The notes below the pieces were generated by a model. It had not been told where the DNA came from, did no database searches, and saw nothing but the letters and a program-made list of their open reading frames with translations. From positions 1,052,001-1,116,000 of the forward strand of contig NZ_CP118747.1 in the NCBI RefSeq assembly GCF_030996345.1: DNA of 64,000 nt, written 5' to 3'. Shown piece by piece: positions 42,229 through 54,533 of the stretch; positions within the stretch are counted from its first letter, which is position 1, and each line of letters opens with the position of its first letter. Both the position numbers and the translations under genes were made by a program. Origin of the DNA: Acidithiobacillus sp. AMEEHan. Its GTDB lineage: Bacteria; Pseudomonadota; Gammaproteobacteria; Acidithiobacillales; Acidithiobacillaceae.

Positions 42229-44226
42229 ATGACCGTATCTCGTACCGAACTCGCCAATGCCATCCGCATCCTTGCCATCGACGCCGTGCAGAAGGCCAAC
42301 AGTGGCCATCCGGGTATGCCCATGGGTATGGCCGACATTGCCGAAGTGCTGTGGAACGATTTTCTCGTTCATAATCCCGCCAATCCGCATTGGGCGGGGC
42401 GTGATCGCTTCCTGCTGTCCAACGGTCACGGTTCGATGTTGCAGTACGCTCTGCTGCACCTGAGCGGCTACGACCTCTCTCTGGACGACATCAAGGCCTT
42501 CCGTCAGTGGCACAGCAAGACCCCGGGCCACCCCGAATATCGCGATACCCCTGGCGTCGAGACCACGACCGGCCCTCTTGGACAGGGTTTGGCTAATGGT
42601 GTCGGTATGGCCCTGGCAGAGAATCTGCTGGCCAAGCAGTTCAATCGTCCCGGTCATGAGATCGTCGATAACTACACCTATGTCTTCCTGGGTGATGGCT
42701 GCCTCATGGAAGGGGTCTCTCACGAGGCCTGCTCCCTCGCCGGAGTGTGGGGCCTGCACAAGCTCATCTGTTTTTACGACGACAACAATATCTCCATTGA
42801 TGGCCACGTCGATAACTGGTTTGCCGACGATACCCCGGCGCGTTTCGAGGCCTATGGCTGGCATGTGATCCGCAATATCAATGGCCATGATCCCGAGGCG
42901 GTCAAGAAGGCCATCATCGCGGCACGGGCACAGAGCAGCAAGCCAGTGCTCATCTGCTGCAAGACGGTGATTGGCGAAGGCTCACCCAACAAGGCCGGCA
43001 CCCACGATGTCCACGGCGCCGCCTTGGGTGTCGAGGAAGTCGCCGCCACCCGCAAGCACCTGGGTTGGCCTTCCAACGAGCCCTTCTTTGTGCCCCAAGA
43101 GATCTATCAGGGTTGGGACGCCCGTGCCAAGGGCAAGGCCGCGGAAGCGAACTGGCAGGAGAAGTTTGCTGCCTACAAGACGGCTTTCCCCAAGGAGGCG
43201 GCGGAATTCGAGCGCCGGCTGCAGGGCAAACCGAGTGCAGAGTTTGACGCAGCCATTGCCAAGGTCATTGCCGATTTCCGTGCCGAAGCGCCGAAGATCG
43301 CCACCCGCGTCGCCTCCGGCAAGACCATTCAGGGCATCGCCGCGGCAATGCCGGAATTCCTGGGCGGTTCTGCCGACTTGAGCCCTTCCAATAACACCCG
43401 TTGGAAAGAGGCGGCAGATCTCGGTAAAGATAAGGTGGACGGCAATTACATTCACTACGGCGTGCGCGAGTTCGGCATGTCGGCGATCATGAATGGCGTG
43501 ACCCTCTATGGTGGCTTCCTCCCCTTTGGTGGCACCTTCCTGATCTTCTCGGATTACAGCCGTAACGCCATCCGCATGTCGGCCCTCATGGGGCTGCGCG
43601 TCGTCTATGTCATGACCCACGATTCCATTGGTCTCGGCGAAGACGGGCCGACCCACCAGCCCATCGAGCAGGTCAACAGCCTGCGTTTGATCCCTAACCT
43701 GCATGTTTGGCGCCCTGCTGATGCGGTGGAAACCGCCATTGCCTGGGAGTCTTCGGTCAAGCAGGAACGCACGCCAAGCCTCCTCGCCCTCAGCCGCCAG
43801 AATCTGCCCGCCCTGCCGCACAGCGACGCCAGTATCGAAGGCGCGCGCCGCGGGGCTTACGTAGTCAAGGCGGCGGCAGGCAAGGAAGATGGCATCCTTA
43901 TGGCGAGCGGCTCCGAGGTCGAACTTGCCCTGGCTGCGCAGGCGGAGCTGGCCAATGCCGGCGTGCACGTGCGGGTGGTATCCATGCCCTGTTTGGAAAT
44001 TTTTGATGCCCAGGACGCCGCCTACCGCGAGAGTGTACTGCCCGCGGCCCTGAGCAAGCGCTTGGCGGTGGAAGCTGGCAGCACCGGGCTCTGGTACAAA
44101 TATGTCGGGCTGCAGGGTGGGGTGGTCGGCATCGATCACTTCGGCGCGTCTGCCCCCGCACCAGTGCTCTTCGAGAAGTTCGGCTTCACCGTTGCGCATG
44201 TGGTCGAGCGCTTTCGGGCACTCTAA
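42229..44226 (+). CDS. tkt: Transketolase
   Basis: A 665-residue thiamine-diphosphate enzyme of full normal length. The N-terminal domain has [38 protein letters not shown] and the ThDP-binding [13 protein letters not shown]...DDNNISIDG. The middle domain has the catalytic Glu in the [13 protein letters not shown] segment and [15 protein letters not shown]. It moves two-carbon units to regenerate ribulose-5-phosphate in the Calvin cycle (cbbT). It is 59 bases after glpX and 31 before gap, in the same operon. Confidence 0.97.
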   Translation: MTVSRTELANAIRILAIDAVQKANSGHPGMPMGMADIAEVLWNDFLVHNPANPHWAGRDRFLLSNGHGSMLQYALLHLSGYDLSLDDIKAFRQWHSKTPGHPEYRDTPGVETTTGPLGQGLANGVGMALAENLLAKQFNRPGHEIVDNYTYVFLGDGCLMEGVSHEACSLAGVWGLHKLICFYDDNNISIDGHVDNWFADDTPARFEAYGWHVIRNINGHDPEAVKKAIIAARAQSSKPVLICCKTVIGEGSPNKAGTHDVHGAALGVEEVAATRKHLGWPSNEPFFVPQEIYQGWDARAKGKAAEANWQEKFAAYKTAFPKEAAEFERRLQGKPSAEFDAAIAKVIADFRAEAPKIATRVASGKTIQGIAAAMPEFLGGSADLSPSNNTRWKEAADLGKDKVDGNYIHYGVREFGMSAIMNGVTLYGGFLPFGGTFLIFSDYSRNAIRMSALMGLRVVYVMTHDSIGLGEDGPTHQPIEQVNSLRLIPNLHVWRPADAVETAIAWESSVKQERTPSLLALSRQNLPALPHSDASIEGARRGAYVVKAAAGKEDGILMASGSEVELALAAQAELANAGVHVRVVSMPCLEIFDAQDAAYRESVLPAALSKRLAVEAGSTGLWYKYVGLQGGVVGIDHFGASAPAPVLFEKFGFTVAHVVERFRAL

Positions 44227-44254
44227 GAATTCATCAGAAACTTTGAGGAGTTAG

Positions 44255-45265
<1,011 letters not shown>

Positions 45266-45275
45266 GGGTCTCGTC

Positions 45276-46472
45276 ATGCACATTTTGACCTTTGCCGAAG
45301 TCTGTCAGCGCGGTGAGGCACGGGGGAATCGCGTCTTTATCCGTGCCGATCTCAATGTTCCCCTCAACGATCAAGGCCAGATCACCGAGGATACCCGGGT
45401 CCGGGCCTCGGTTCCGGCAGTGCAGATGGCCCTGGATGCCGGCGCAGCGGTGATGATCACCTCGCATTTGGGGCGCCCCACGGAGGGTGAGTTCAAACCC
45501 GAGGACTCCTTGGCTCCAGTGGCCAAGCGGTTGGCAGAGCTGCTCGGTAAGCCCGTACGCCTGCAGCAGAATTGGGTAGATGGCGGCTTCGAGCTGCATC
45601 CTGGCGAAGTGGTGATGCTGGAAAACTGCCGCCTCAACAAAGGCGAGAAGAAGAATGACGATGCCTTGGCACAAAAGTACGCCAAGCTCTGCGATATCTT
45701 CGTGCATGACGCCTTTGGCACTGCCCATCGCGCCGAAGCCAGCACTTACGGAATCGCCAAGTACGCGCCCATTGCTTGTGCCGGCCCGTTGCTCGCGGCC
45801 GAGATCGATGCCATCCAGAGGGCCCTGGCCAACCCCAAACGCCCGCTGATCGCCATTGTCGCAGGCTCCAAAGTTTCCACTAAATTGACCATCCTGCAGG
45901 CCCTGGCCGACAAGGTGGACGGACTCATCGTCGGTGGTGGTATCGCTAACACCTTCTTGTTGGCTGCCGGTCATGCCATCGGCAAGAGTCTAGCGGAGCC
46001 CGATTTGATCGAAGAGGCACGCAAGGTCATTGACAAGATGAAGGCCCGCGGTGCGGAAGTCCCGATTCCTGTTGATGTCGTGGTGGCCGATCGCTTTGCC
46101 GCCGATGCCAAAGCCACGGTCAAGACTGTTGATCAGGTTGGCCCCGAGGATATGATTCTCGATATCGGCCCGAAGACGGCGCAACAGCTTGCCGACAAGC
46201 TCAAGGCTGCCGGTACCATCGTTTGGAATGGACCGGTCGGGGTCTTTGAGTTCGATGCTTTTGCCAACGGTACCAAGACCTTGGCCATGGCCATCGCTGC
46301 AAGTCCGGCCTTCTCCATTGCTGGTGGTGGCGATACCCTGGCGGCAATTGCCAAATATGATATTGCTGACAAGGTAGGATATATCTCTACGGGTGGTGGG
46401 GCCTTCCTCGAGGTGCTCGAGGGTAAGACCCTGCCGGCTTTTGAGATTCTAGAGGCTCGTGCCCGGGGGTAG
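45276..46472 (+). CDS. pgk: Phosphoglycerate kinase
   Basis: A 398-residue kinase of normal length. Signatures are [13 protein letters not shown] near the N-terminus, the substrate-binding [49 protein letters not shown] and the C-terminal nucleotide-binding GGGDTLAAI with [13 protein letters not shown]. In the Calvin cycle it phosphorylates 3-phosphoglycerate (cbbK). The gene starts 10 bases after gap and ends six before pyk, so all three are surely co-transcribed. Confidence 0.97.
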   Translation: MHILTFAEVCQRGEARGNRVFIRADLNVPLNDQGQITEDTRVRASVPAVQMALDAGAAVMITSHLGRPTEGEFKPEDSLAPVAKRLAELLGKPVRLQQNWVDGGFELHPGEVVMLENCRLNKGEKKNDDALAQKYAKLCDIFVHDAFGTAHRAEASTYGIAKYAPIACAGPLLAAEIDAIQRALANPKRPLIAIVAGSKVSTKLTILQALADKVDGLIVGGGIANTFLLAAGHAIGKSLAEPDLIEEARKVIDKMKARGAEVPIPVDVVVADRFAADAKATVKTVDQVGPEDMILDIGPKTAQQLADKLKAAGTIVWNGPVGVFEFDAFANGTKTLAMAIAASPAFSIAGGGDTLAAIAKYDIADKVGYISTGGGAFLEVLEGKTLPAFEILEARARG

Positions 46473-46478
46473 GCCCAT

Positions 46479-47915
46479 ATGATTCGCCGCACCAAGATTG
46501 TTGCGACGCTAGGACCGGCGAGCAGCTCCGCCGAGGTCATCGACCGATTGATCGAGGCAGGCCTGGATGTTGTGCGCCTCAATTTCTCCCACGGAACGGC
46601 CGAGGGCCACCTGCGCACGGCGGAACTGGTGCGGGAACGTGCACGGGCGCATGGCCGCGCCATCGGCGTCCTTGCCGACCTGCAAGGACCGAAGATCCGC
46701 ATCGGCAAATTTGCCGAGGGTAAGATCCAGTTGCGGGAGGGAGACCCCTTCATCCTTGATATCCACTGCGAACTGGGTGACCAGACGCGGGTGGGGGTGA
46801 CCTATCCGCAACTCATCAAGGATGTGGAACGGGGCGCGACCTTACTGCTCAATGACGGCATGATCGTGCTCTGGGTGGACAAGGTGCAGGGCAACGAGAT
46901 CCATACCCGCGTGGTGCAGGGTGGCGAGTTGTCCAACAACAAGGGGATCAACCGGGCGGGCGGAGGACTGACCGCGCCCGCGCTGACCGACAAGGATCGG
47001 CAGGACATCGTTACTGCGGCGCAGTTGGAAGCGGATTATCTTGCGGTCTCCTTTCCGCGCAGTGGTGCAGACATGGACGAGGCGCGGCGGCTGTTTCGTG
47101 AAGCCGGTGGTCATGGGGCCTTGGTGGCCAAGATCGAGCGTGCTGAGGCGGTAGAGGCCATCGAGGATATCCTGAAGGCTTCTGAGGCGGTGATGGTTGC
47201 CCGCGGTGATCTGGGCGTCGAAATCGGTGATGCTGCCGTGCCACCGGTACAAAAGCGTATCATCGCTATGGCGCATCGCTACCATCGTCTTACCATTACC
47301 GCGACGCAGATGATGGAGTCGATGATCCATCAGCCGATTCCGACGCGAGCAGAGGTCTCCGATGTTGCCAATGCCGTGCTCGACGGCACCGACGCCGTCA
47401 TGCTCTCCGCCGAGACGGCCTCCGGCCAGTATCCGGTGGAGGCCGTCGCGGCCATGGCGCGGACCTGTCTCGAAGTCGAGCGGCAGATGCCCTGTGATGT
47501 CGATGAACCGTTCTTCGATCGGACCTTGGAGCGGGTGGATGAAACCATTGCCGCTGCCGCCATCCTCGCCACCCAGCGTGCGCCGATTGCCGCTATTGCC
47601 GCCTTTACCGAGAGTGGTTCGACGGCACTGTGGCTGTCGCGAGCGGATTCCCGGGTGCCGATCTACGCTCTCACTCCGCAAGTCTATACGCGGCGTAAGG
47701 TCACCCTGTATCGTGGGGTACACCCGGTCAATTTCCCGCAGAGTCGTCACGACGATCCCTTGCAGGTGATGCGCTCGGCAGAAGACGAACTGCGCCGCCG
47801 CGGTGTCGTGCGGGATGGCGACTTAATCCTAATCACCATCGGAGAGCCGATTGGTGCGCCGGGGGGTACGAATACCCTGAAGCTGGTGCGTGTGGGCGCG
47901 GCCAGCCGGATTTGA
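46479..47915 (+). CDS. pyk: Pyruvate kinase
   Basis: A 478-residue enzyme with RRTKIVATLGPASSS, VRLNFSHGT, the catalytic-site VAKIERAEAVEAIEDIL, VMVARGDLGVEIG and MTATQMMESMI, VMLSAETASGQYPVEAV, and a C-terminal allosteric domain. It makes pyruvate and ATP from phosphoenolpyruvate, drawing fixed carbon from the cycle intermediates to biosynthesis. Its place inside a Calvin-cycle operon, between pgk and fba, is typical of Acidithiobacillus. Confidence 0.96.
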   Translation: MIRRTKIVATLGPASSSAEVIDRLIEAGLDVVRLNFSHGTAEGHLRTAELVRERARAHGRAIGVLADLQGPKIRIGKFAEGKIQLREGDPFILDIHCELGDQTRVGVTYPQLIKDVERGATLLLNDGMIVLWVDKVQGNEIHTRVVQGGELSNNKGINRAGGGLTAPALTDKDRQDIVTAAQLEADYLAVSFPRSGADMDEARRLFREAGGHGALVAKIERAEAVEAIEDILKASEAVMVARGDLGVEIGDAAVPPVQKRIIAMAHRYHRLTITATQMMESMIHQPIPTRAEVSDVANAVLDGTDAVMLSAETASGQYPVEAVAAMARTCLEVERQMPCDVDEPFFDRTLERVDETIAAAAILATQRAPIAAIAAFTESGSTALWLSRADSRVPIYALTPQVYTRRKVTLYRGVHPVNFPQSRHDDPLQVMRSAEDELRRRGVVRDGDLILITIGEPIGAPGGTNTLKLVRVGAASRI

Positions 47916-47954
47916 ACCGTAACTGTTTTTTCTACTGCTAGTGAGGTAACAGCG

Positions 47955-49025
47955 ATGGCAATGGTATCTATGCGGCAACTGCTCGATCACGCCGCCGAGC
48001 ACGGATATGGAATTCCCGCCTTTAACGTCAACAACTTGGAGCAGGTGCGGGCGATCATGGAGGCCGCGGCCGCCGTCGACGCTCCGGTCATTCTGCAGGC
48101 CTCGGCTGGTGCCCGCAAGTACGCCGGTGAGCCTTTTCTTCGTCACCTGATTCTGGCAGCGGTGGAGGAGTATCCAGACATCCCCGTGGTACTGCATCAG
48201 GATCATGGCGCCAGCCCCGCCGTCTGCATCCAGGCCATCCGTTCTGGCTTCACCAGCGTGATGATGGACGGTTCCCTGCTGGAAGATGCCAAAACTCCGG
48301 CCAGCTATGACTACAATGTCGCAGTGACCGCCAAGGTGGTCGAGATGGCGCACGCCGTGGGTGTGACTGTCGAGGGCGAACTGGGTTGTCTGGGCTCGCT
48401 CGAAACCGGCATGGCTGGTGAAGAGGATGGTGTCGGTGCCGAGGGCTGCCTGAGCCACGACCAGCTCCTTACCGATCCGGAAGAGGCCGCGCAGTTCGTC
48501 AAGGCGACCAAGCTCGACGCCCTGGCCATCGCCATTGGTACCAGCCACGGCGCCTACAAGTTCACCCAGCCGCCGACCGGCAAGATCCTGCGCATCGACC
48601 GCGTCAAGGAGATCCACGAGCGCATCCCCGACACTCACCTGGTCATGCATGGTTCCAGCTCCGTGCCCCAGGATTGGCTCAAAATCATCCACGAATTCGG
48701 TGGTGACATCGGCGAGACCTATGGTGTGCCGGTGGAAGAAATTCAGGAAGGCATCAAGCATGGTGTGCGCAAGGTCAACATCGACACCGATCTGCGCCTG
48801 GCAGCCACCGGTGCGGTGCGGCAGAGCCTGTACAAGAACCCCAAGAACTTCGATCCGCGCAAGTTCTTGCAGGCTTCCCTCGACGCCATGCGCGACATCT
48901 GCAAGGCGCGCTACGAGGCCTTTGGTTCTGCCGGTCAGGCCAGCAAGATCAAGGCGATCCCCATGGATACCATGGTCAAGAAGTACAAGGCCGGTGATCT
49001 CGATCCGCGGGTCAAGGGCGCCTAA
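47955..49025 (+). CDS. fba: Class II fructose-bisphosphate aldolase
   Basis: A 356-residue zinc aldolase of the class IIB type. It has [13 protein letters not shown], zinc-ligand His in [10 protein letters not shown], the acid segment [15 protein letters not shown], the His in GTSHGAYKF and the third in [12 protein letters not shown], and NIDTDLRLA. It condenses triose phosphates to fructose- and sedoheptulose-bisphosphates (cbbA). It follows pyk by 39 bases with GTGAGGTAACAG ahead of the ATG. Two strong hairpins separate it from rpe. Confidence 0.96.
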   Translation: MAMVSMRQLLDHAAEHGYGIPAFNVNNLEQVRAIMEAAAAVDAPVILQASAGARKYAGEPFLRHLILAAVEEYPDIPVVLHQDHGASPAVCIQAIRSGFTSVMMDGSLLEDAKTPASYDYNVAVTAKVVEMAHAVGVTVEGELGCLGSLETGMAGEEDGVGAEGCLSHDQLLTDPEEAAQFVKATKLDALAIAIGTSHGAYKFTQPPTGKILRIDRVKEIHERIPDTHLVMHGSSSVPQDWLKIIHEFGGDIGETYGVPVEEIQEGIKHGVRKVNIDTDLRLAATGAVRQSLYKNPKNFDPRKFLQASLDAMRDICKARYEAFGSAGQASKIKAIPMDTMVKKYKAGDLDPRVKGA

Positions 49026-49040
49026 GCCTTTTCGCCCCTC

Positions 49041-49095
49041 TGCCACCCGCGGGTGGCATGCTGTGCTGGGGCGCCTCCGGGCGCTCCAGCCGTTT
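49041..49095. promoter_or_regulatory. Two adjacent hairpins between fba and rpe
   Basis: TGCCACCC-GC-GGGTGGCA (49041-49058) is a perfect 18-bp palindrome, immediately followed by a second dyad of the form CTGG-GGCGCC-TCC-GGGCGC-TCCAG (to about 49091). No T-tract follows, so full termination is unlikely. An RNA-processing or stability element that sets the fba:rpe ratio is possible. Confidence 0.45.
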
Positions 49096-49111
49096 TGCAA
49101 GGAGCCATGTT

Positions 49112-49774
49112 ATGCCTCAGTACAAGATTTCTCCCTCCATACTGTCGGCCGACTTCGCCCGTCTGGGTGAGGAAGTGCGCGCGGTGGACGAGGCCGGCGC
49201 CGATTACATCCACGTCGATGTGATGGATAACCACTTCGTTCCCAACCTCACCATCGGCCCGCTGGTGGCGGCGGCGATCAAGCCGCATACCCAGAAGCCG
49301 CTGGATGTGCACCTGATGATCAGCCCGGTGGATGCCATCATCCCCGAATTTGCCAAGGCCGGTGCCGACATCATCACCGTGCATCCGGAAGGTACCATCC
49401 ATCTCGATCGCACCATCCAGCTCATCCATAGCGTTGGGTGCAAGGCCGGTGTCTCGTTGAACCCGGCGACGCCCCTGGAAGTGCTCGATTACGTCCTCGA
49501 AAGCATCGATCTGGTGCTAGTGATGAGTGTCAACCCGGGTTTTGGCGGGCAGAGCTTCATCGATTACAGCCTGCGCAAGATCGAAGCCATCCGCAAACGG
49601 ATCGACGCGACCGGCAAGGCCATCGAGCTGGAAGTGGATGGTGGCGTGAAGGTGAGCAACGTGCGTCAAGTGGCCGATGCCGGAGCCGATGTCTTTGTCG
49701 CTGGCAGTGCCATCTATAATACCCCGGATTACAAGGCTACCATCGCCGCCTTCCGGGCTGCCCTGGCAGGCTGA
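49112..49774 (+). CDS. rpe: Ribulose-phosphate 3-epimerase
   Basis: A 220-residue TIM-barrel enzyme with [17 protein letters not shown], the metal site [55 protein letters not shown] and [12 protein letters not shown]. It interconverts ribulose- and xylulose-5-phosphate in the Calvin and pentose-phosphate pathways (cbbE). ATG 49112 is preceded by AAGGAG; another ATG five bases earlier is out of frame. gph follows after nine bases. Confidence 0.96.
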   Translation: MPQYKISPSILSADFARLGEEVRAVDEAGADYIHVDVMDNHFVPNLTIGPLVAAAIKPHTQKPLDVHLMISPVDAIIPEFAKAGADIITVHPEGTIHLDRTIQLIHSVGCKAGVSLNPATPLEVLDYVLESIDLVLVMSVNPGFGGQSFIDYSLRKIEAIRKRIDATGKAIELEVDGGVKVSNVRQVADAGADVFVAGSAIYNTPDYKATIAAFRAALAG

Positions 49775-49783
49775 GTTCTCTAG

Positions 49784-50455
49784 ATGCGCCAGGCAAGCTT
49801 CGCCGCAGATATCGTGCTGATCGATCTCGATGGCACCCTCATCGACACCGCCCCGGACCTTGCCGGGGCAGCCAACCATGTCCTGCAAACCTTGGGGCGG
49901 GAGCCGGCACCCATGCCCGTCATCCGTGGCTTCATTGGCAATGGCGTGCGGGAGCTGATGCGTCGCGCCCTGGCCATCCAGGCGGAGCCCAGTGAGGCCG
50001 AGCTCGACGCCGCCATGCCGGAGTTTTCTGCGTATTACGGCGCGCATCTGACCACCCATAGTGCTGCTTACGCGGGGGTCGAGGAGGCGTTACAGGAGCT
50101 GCAGGGGCAGGGGCGTAAACTGGTCTGCATCACCAACAAGGCGGAGCAGTTTACGTTGCCGTTGCTGGAGCGTCTGGGACTGCGCGGCTATTTCGATCTG
50201 GTTTTGTCGGGCGACAGTCTGCCGCGCAAAAAGCCGGATCCCTTGCCGCTCCTGCATGCGGCAGAGCATTTTGGTGTAGGCCCAAAAAGCGGCCTGCTGG
50301 TCGGTGACTCGATCAACGACGCCCAGGCTGCGCGAGCCGCCGGGATGCCGGTGGTGGCGGTCAGTTATGGCTACCGCGGCGATATGCCTCTGGCAGACTT
50401 GGCAGCCGATGCCGTTATCGATACACTGCCGCAACTGCTGCCTTTATTGCGGTAG
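49784..50455 (+). CDS. gph: Phosphoglycolate phosphatase
   Basis: A 223-residue HAD-superfamily phosphatase. The nucleophile motif is LIDLDGTLIDTAPDL (Asp residues at 14 and 16), motif II is VCITNKA, and motifs III/IV are KPDPLPLLHA and GLLVGDSINDAQAARAAG. It removes 2-phosphoglycolate produced by RuBisCO oxygenation (cbbZ in this context). It is the last Calvin-related gene before trpE; a 120-bp gap, 50456-50575, with no recognisable attenuator follows. Confidence 0.94.
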   Translation: MRQASFAADIVLIDLDGTLIDTAPDLAGAANHVLQTLGREPAPMPVIRGFIGNGVRELMRRALAIQAEPSEAELDAAMPEFSAYYGAHLTTHSAAYAGVEEALQELQGQGRKLVCITNKAEQFTLPLLERLGLRGYFDLVLSGDSLPRKKPDPLPLLHAAEHFGVGPKSGLLVGDSINDAQAARAAGMPVVAVSYGYRGDMPLADLAADAVIDTLPQLLPLLR

Positions 50456-50575
50456 CTACGGTTTGGGATTTCGGGTGATATGACAAATCTCGGGTGGACG
50501 ACGAAAGGTTGGCGATGGCGCGGCTGCTGATTGCAGGCAGTCTGTGATTTCTATTGCCAATTTTCGAGGTGACCC

Positions 50576-52072
50576 GTGCTGATTGCCGAGCGTTTTCAGT
50601 CCCTGGCCCGTGAGGGCTACAATCGTATTCCCCTGAGTCGTGAGATCCCCGCCGATCTCGATACCCCCCTCTCTGCCTTTCTCAAAGTCGTCGACGGTCC
50701 CTATGCCTATCTCTTCGAGTCGGTGCAGGGCGGCGAGAAGTGGGGGCGTTACTCCATTATCGGTCTGCCGGCGCGGGAGCGCATCGAGATTCGCGGGCAG
50801 CAGATCCAGCGCTTCGTCGATGGCGTGTTGCAGGAGCAATGTCAGGTTGCCGATCCCCTCGCCTGGGTCAGCGAGTTCCGTCAGCGTTTCCGCGCGGCGC
50901 CCTCGGACGATCTTGCGGATCGCTTTACTGGCGGGCTGGTGGGCTATTTCGGCTACGATATCGTCCGCTACATCGAGCCGCGTCTGGCGCGGGTCGAGCC
51001 CCTGCCCGATCCCCTCGACCTGCCGGAGATCCAGTTGCTGGTGGCGGATGAGATCCTGCTCTTCGACAATCTGCGCGGCACCCTGCGTCTGCTTTTGCAG
51101 GTCGATCCCCAGCGCCCCGATGCCTACAGCGCAGGGCAGGCCCGCCTCGCCGAGCTGGAGGAACGACTGCGCGGTCCACTGCCGCCAGCGAGCCAGACGG
51201 AGCGGCGTGGGCGGGTAGATGAAGAAGACTTCCAGGCAAGCTTCAGCCGTGCGGGCTATATGGCTGCCGTGCAGCGGATTCGCGAATACATTGCCGCCGG
51301 CGATGTCATGCAGGTCGTGCCCTCGCAGCGCCTGTCGATCCCCTTCGCCGCGCCGCCCCTGGATCTGTACCGCGCCCTGCGCCGCATCAATCCTTCGCCC
51401 TACCTGTTCTATGTGGATCTGGGACGCACCCAGTTGGTGGGTTCCTCGCCGGAGATCTTGGTGCGTGTGGAAGATGGTGAGGTGACGGTGCGGCCCATTG
51501 CCGGCACACGACCGCGCGGCAAAACGGCGGAGGCCGACCGGGCTTTGGAAGAAGAGCTGCTGGCGGACCCCAAGGAACGCGCCGAGCACTTGATGCTTAT
51601 CGATCTTGCCCGCAATGACGTCGGTCGCATTGCCGAAACGGGTTCGGTACGCCTCACGGAATCCTTTGCCGTCGAGCGCTACTCCCACGTCATGCACATC
51701 GTCTCTCAGGTCACTGGCCGTCTGCGCCCCGGCCTCGATGCCATGGATGCCCTGCGCGCCACCTTTCCGGCCGGGACGGTCTCCGGTGCCCCCAAGATTC
51801 GTGCCATGGAGATCATCCGCGAGCTGGAGCCGGTGGCGCGCGGGGTCTATGCCGGCGCCGTCGGTTACTGGGGCTGGAATGGCAACATGGACACCTGCAT
51901 TGCCATTCGCACGGCAGTGGTACAGGACGGGCAACTGCATATCCAGGCGGGCGGTGGCATTGTCGCCGATTCCCAGCCGGCAGCGGAGTGGGAAGAGACC
52001 TTGAACAAGCGCCGCGCCATGTTTCGTGCGGTGGATATGGCCGAGAATGGCCTCGATCCCGAGGGGAGATAA
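50576..52072 (+). CDS. trpE: Anthranilate synthase component I
   Basis: A 498-residue chorismate-utilising enzyme. The N-terminal regulatory part has [22 protein letters not shown]; the catalytic part has [62 protein letters not shown]-like [14 protein letters not shown], and [18 protein letters not shown]. With TrpG it makes anthranilate from chorismate. It starts at GTG 50576 with GAGGTGA upstream. No leader peptide with Trp codons is visible. It follows gph, so Trp and carbon-fixation genes are physically linked. Confidence 0.96.
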   Translation: MLIAERFQSLAREGYNRIPLSREIPADLDTPLSAFLKVVDGPYAYLFESVQGGEKWGRYSIIGLPARERIEIRGQQIQRFVDGVLQEQCQVADPLAWVSEFRQRFRAAPSDDLADRFTGGLVGYFGYDIVRYIEPRLARVEPLPDPLDLPEIQLLVADEILLFDNLRGTLRLLLQVDPQRPDAYSAGQARLAELEERLRGPLPPASQTERRGRVDEEDFQASFSRAGYMAAVQRIREYIAAGDVMQVVPSQRLSIPFAAPPLDLYRALRRINPSPYLFYVDLGRTQLVGSSPEILVRVEDGEVTVRPIAGTRPRGKTAEADRALEEELLADPKERAEHLMLIDLARNDVGRIAETGSVRLTESFAVERYSHVMHIVSQVTGRLRPGLDAMDALRATFPAGTVSGAPKIRAMEIIRELEPVARGVYAGAVGYWGWNGNMDTCIAIRTAVVQDGQLHIQAGGGIVADSQPAAEWEETLNKRRAMFRAVDMAENGLDPEGR

Positions 52073-52076
52073 GCCG

Positions 52077-52646
52077 ATGCTGCTCATGATCGATAATTAC
52101 GACAGCTTTACTTACAACCTGGTACAGTATTTCGGTGAGCTCGGCGCCGAGGTGCGGGTGGAACGCAACGATGCGATCGATCTGGCGGCCATCGCCGCCC
52201 TGGCACCCGAGCGCATCTGTATCTCACCGGGGCCGTGCACGCCCAACGAGGCGGGTGTGTCCCTCGCTACCATCCGTACATTTGCCGGCAAGATTCCCAT
52301 TCTTGGGGTTTGTCTGGGTCATCAGGCGATCGGCCAGGCCTTTGGTGGCGAGGTCGTGCGCGCGCAGCAAGTGATGCACGGCAAGACCTCTCCCATTCAC
52401 CATCGCGGCCAGGGCGTATTTGCCGGTTTGCCCGATCCGTTTACGGCAACCCGCTATCATTCCCTGATCGTTGCCCGCGACACCTTGCCCGACTGCCTGG
52501 AGGTGACGGCGTGGACCGCCGAGGGCGAGATCATGGGCTTGCGCCATCGCCAGCTGCCGGTGGAAGGGGTGCAATTTCATCCCGAGTCCATCCTCAGCAG
52601 CTACGGCAAGGAGCTTCTGCGCAATTTCCTGGAGGAGGGACGATGA
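52077..52646 (+). CDS. trpG: Anthranilate synthase component II (glutamine amidotransferase)
   Basis: A 189-residue class I amidotransferase. [19 protein letters not shown] is the standard start; the catalytic triad is the Cys in [13 protein letters not shown] and the His/Glu in VQFHPESIL. It supplies ammonia to TrpE and may double as PabA. ATG 52077 lies five bases after trpE, preceded by GGGGAGA. Its stop overlaps the trpD start (ATGA). Confidence 0.96.
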   Translation: MLLMIDNYDSFTYNLVQYFGELGAEVRVERNDAIDLAAIAALAPERICISPGPCTPNEAGVSLATIRTFAGKIPILGVCLGHQAIGQAFGGEVVRAQQVMHGKTSPIHHRGQGVFAGLPDPFTATRYHSLIVARDTLPDCLEVTAWTAEGEIMGLRHRQLPVEGVQFHPESILSSYGKELLRNFLEEGR

Positions 52647-53662
52647 GAGCGATCCGGGAAATCCTGGAAGGTATCGTTGCGGGCCAAGACCTTTCGGCCC
52701 GGGAGGCGGAAGGGGTCTTCGCGGCGATCATGCGCGGCGACTGGACTCCCGCGCAGCTAGGCGCCCTCCTCATGGGCCTGCGAATGAAGGGGCAGCGAGT
52801 GGAGGAGCTGGTGGGCGCCACCCGCGCGCTGCGGGCCTTCATGACCCGCGTCGAGGTCGATGGCAGCCACCTGGTGGATACCTGCGGCACCGGTGGCGAT
52901 GCCTGCGGCACCTTCAATATCTCCACGGCCGCCGCGGTGGTGGCAGCGGCGGCCGGGGCGCGGGTGGCCAAACATGGCAACCGCGCGGTATCGGGGCGCA
53001 GTGGCAGCGCCGATGTGCTAGAGGCCGTTGGTTTGAACCTGGATCTTCGCCCCGAGCAGGTGGCGGCCTGTATCGATAGCGTCGGCATCGGTTTCTTGTT
53101 TGCCCCCGCCCATCATGGCGCCATGCGGCATGCGGTCGGTCCGCGCAAGGAGCTGGGAATCCGCTCCCTCTTCAATCTCATGGGCCCTCTGAGTAATCCG
53201 GCTGGTGCCCCGCATCAGGTCCTCGGGGTCTACAGCGAGGCTTGGCTGACGCCCTTGGCGGAGGCCGCGCGGGAGCTGGGCGCGCGCCACGTGCTGGTAG
53301 TGCATGGGCACGACGGGCTCGACGAAATCAGTTTGGGTGGGCCCACAGAAGTGGCGGAATTACGCGCCGGAGAGGTGCATCGCTACCGGCTGCAGCCGGC
53401 AGACTTCGGGCTGCAGCCGGCGCCGCTGGCGGCGTTGCAGATTGCCGATGTGAGCGAGGCGGCGGCGGTATTTCTGGCAGTTCTGCGCAACGAGCCCGGG
53501 CCGCGTCGCGACATCGTTCTGCTCAATGCTGGGGCGGCTCTGTACGCCGCTGATGTGGCCCCCGATCTGGCGACGGGGGTGCAGCGCGCGCGCGCGGCAA
53601 TGGATAGTGGAGCCGCCTGGGCGAAATGGGAAGCGCTTTTGCAATGCGCCCGCGAGATCTGA
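52643..53662 (+). CDS. trpD: Anthranilate phosphoribosyltransferase
   Basis: A 339-residue enzyme with the signatures [42 protein letters not shown]-like stretch, [37 protein letters not shown] and [13 protein letters not shown]. It adds phosphoribose from PRPP to anthranilate. It starts at ATG 52643, overlapping trpG, and ends six bases before trpC. Confidence 0.96.
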   Translation: MRAIREILEGIVAGQDLSAREAEGVFAAIMRGDWTPAQLGALLMGLRMKGQRVEELVGATRALRAFMTRVEVDGSHLVDTCGTGGDACGTFNISTAAAVVAAAAGARVAKHGNRAVSGRSGSADVLEAVGLNLDLRPEQVAACIDSVGIGFLFAPAHHGAMRHAVGPRKELGIRSLFNLMGPLSNPAGAPHQVLGVYSEAWLTPLAEAARELGARHVLVVHGHDGLDEISLGGPTEVAELRAGEVHRYRLQPADFGLQPAPLAALQIADVSEAAAVFLAVLRNEPGPRRDIVLLNAGAALYAADVAPDLATGVQRARAAMDSGAAWAKWEALLQCAREI

Positions 53663-53668
53663 GGAACC

Positions 53669-54460
53669 ATGGAAGACATTCTGCAAAAAATTCTGGCGGA
53701 AAAACGAAGCGAGCTGGCGCGGCGGCAAAAACGCCTACCGCTCGCTGATCTCGCGTCGACGGCGCGTCTCGCCTCGCCGCCACGGCCCTTTGCCCAATCC
53801 CTGCTCGATCGGGCCGCGGCGGGCAAGGCGGCGGTCATTGCCGAAATCAAGAAGGCTTCGCCCTCGGCAGGTATCATTTGCGAGGATTTCAACCCGGTGG
53901 AAATCGCCCGCGACTATGCTGCGCATGGTGCCACTTGCCTCTCGGTGCTGACCGATGAGTCCTTCTTTCAGGGCAGCGACAGTTACCTGACGGCGGCACG
54001 CGAGGCCTGTTCGCTGCCGGTGCTGCGCAAGGATTTCATCATCGATCCCTACCAGGTCTGGGAGGCGCGGGCCATCGGTGCGGATGCGATCCTGCTCATC
54101 GTTGCCGCCCTTGCCGATGCCCAGATGGCGGAGCTGGAGGCCTGTGCCCTGGAGTTGGGGATGGACGTGCTGGTCGAGTCGCATGACGCTGCAGAGCTGG
54201 ACCGTGCCCTGCGCCTGCAAAGCTCCCTGATGGGTATCAACAACCGCGACTTGCGTACTTTCGTCACCGATATCCAGCGCAGTATCGAGCTCCTGCCACA
54301 AATTCCGCCGGGGCGGTTGTTGATCAGCGAAAGCGGTATCCGCCAGCGAGCGGACGTGCAAACCCTGCGCAGCGCAGGAATTCATGCCTTCCTCGTGGGG
54401 GAAGGACTGATGCGCACGCCGAACCCGGGCCAGGCACTGCAGGAGCTTTTTGCCGACTGA
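53669..54460 (+). CDS. trpC: Indole-3-glycerol-phosphate synthase
   Basis: A 263-residue TIM-barrel enzyme, single-function (no TrpF fusion). Signatures are [86 protein letters not shown] and [14 protein letters not shown]. It is the last trp gene here; trpF, trpB and trpA are not in the window. A 9-bp inverted repeat lies downstream, before the osmC-like gene. Confidence 0.96.
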   Translation: MEDILQKILAEKRSELARRQKRLPLADLASTARLASPPRPFAQSLLDRAAAGKAAVIAEIKKASPSAGIICEDFNPVEIARDYAAHGATCLSVLTDESFFQGSDSYLTAAREACSLPVLRKDFIIDPYQVWEARAIGADAILLIVAALADAQMAELEACALELGMDVLVESHDAAELDRALRLQSSLMGINNRDLRTFVTDIQRSIELLPQIPPGRLLISESGIRQRADVQTLRSAGIHAFLVGEGLMRTPNPGQALQELFAD

Positions 54461-54477
54461 CTCCATGTTCCGCGATT

Positions 54478-54514
54478 GCATCTTGCCCGTAGCGGTAGTG
54501 TAATCGCAAGATGC
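54478..54514. promoter_or_regulatory. Inverted repeat between trpC and osmC
   Basis: GCATCTTGC (54478-54486) and GCAAGATGC (54506-54514) are perfect reverse complements with a 19-base loop. No T-run follows. It lies 20 bp before the osmC-like gene and could be the operator of the downstream Rrf2-type regulator or a weak transcript-end hairpin. Confidence 0.4.
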
Positions 54515-54533
54515 GGTATCTAGGGAGAAATCT

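Noticed and set aside
42982-44199. Minus-strand open frame of 405 codons opposite tkt
   Set aside because: Antisense shadow of transketolase; no recognisable domain.
47829-49100. Minus-strand open frame of 423 codons opposite fba
   Set aside because: Antisense shadow of the aldolase gene; no motif or ribosome-binding site.
50456-52087. Long minus-strand open frame (543 codons) opposite trpE
   Set aside because: Shadow of trpE in high-GC DNA; composition is His/Gly/Arg-rich without family motifs, and trpE is unambiguous on the plus strand.
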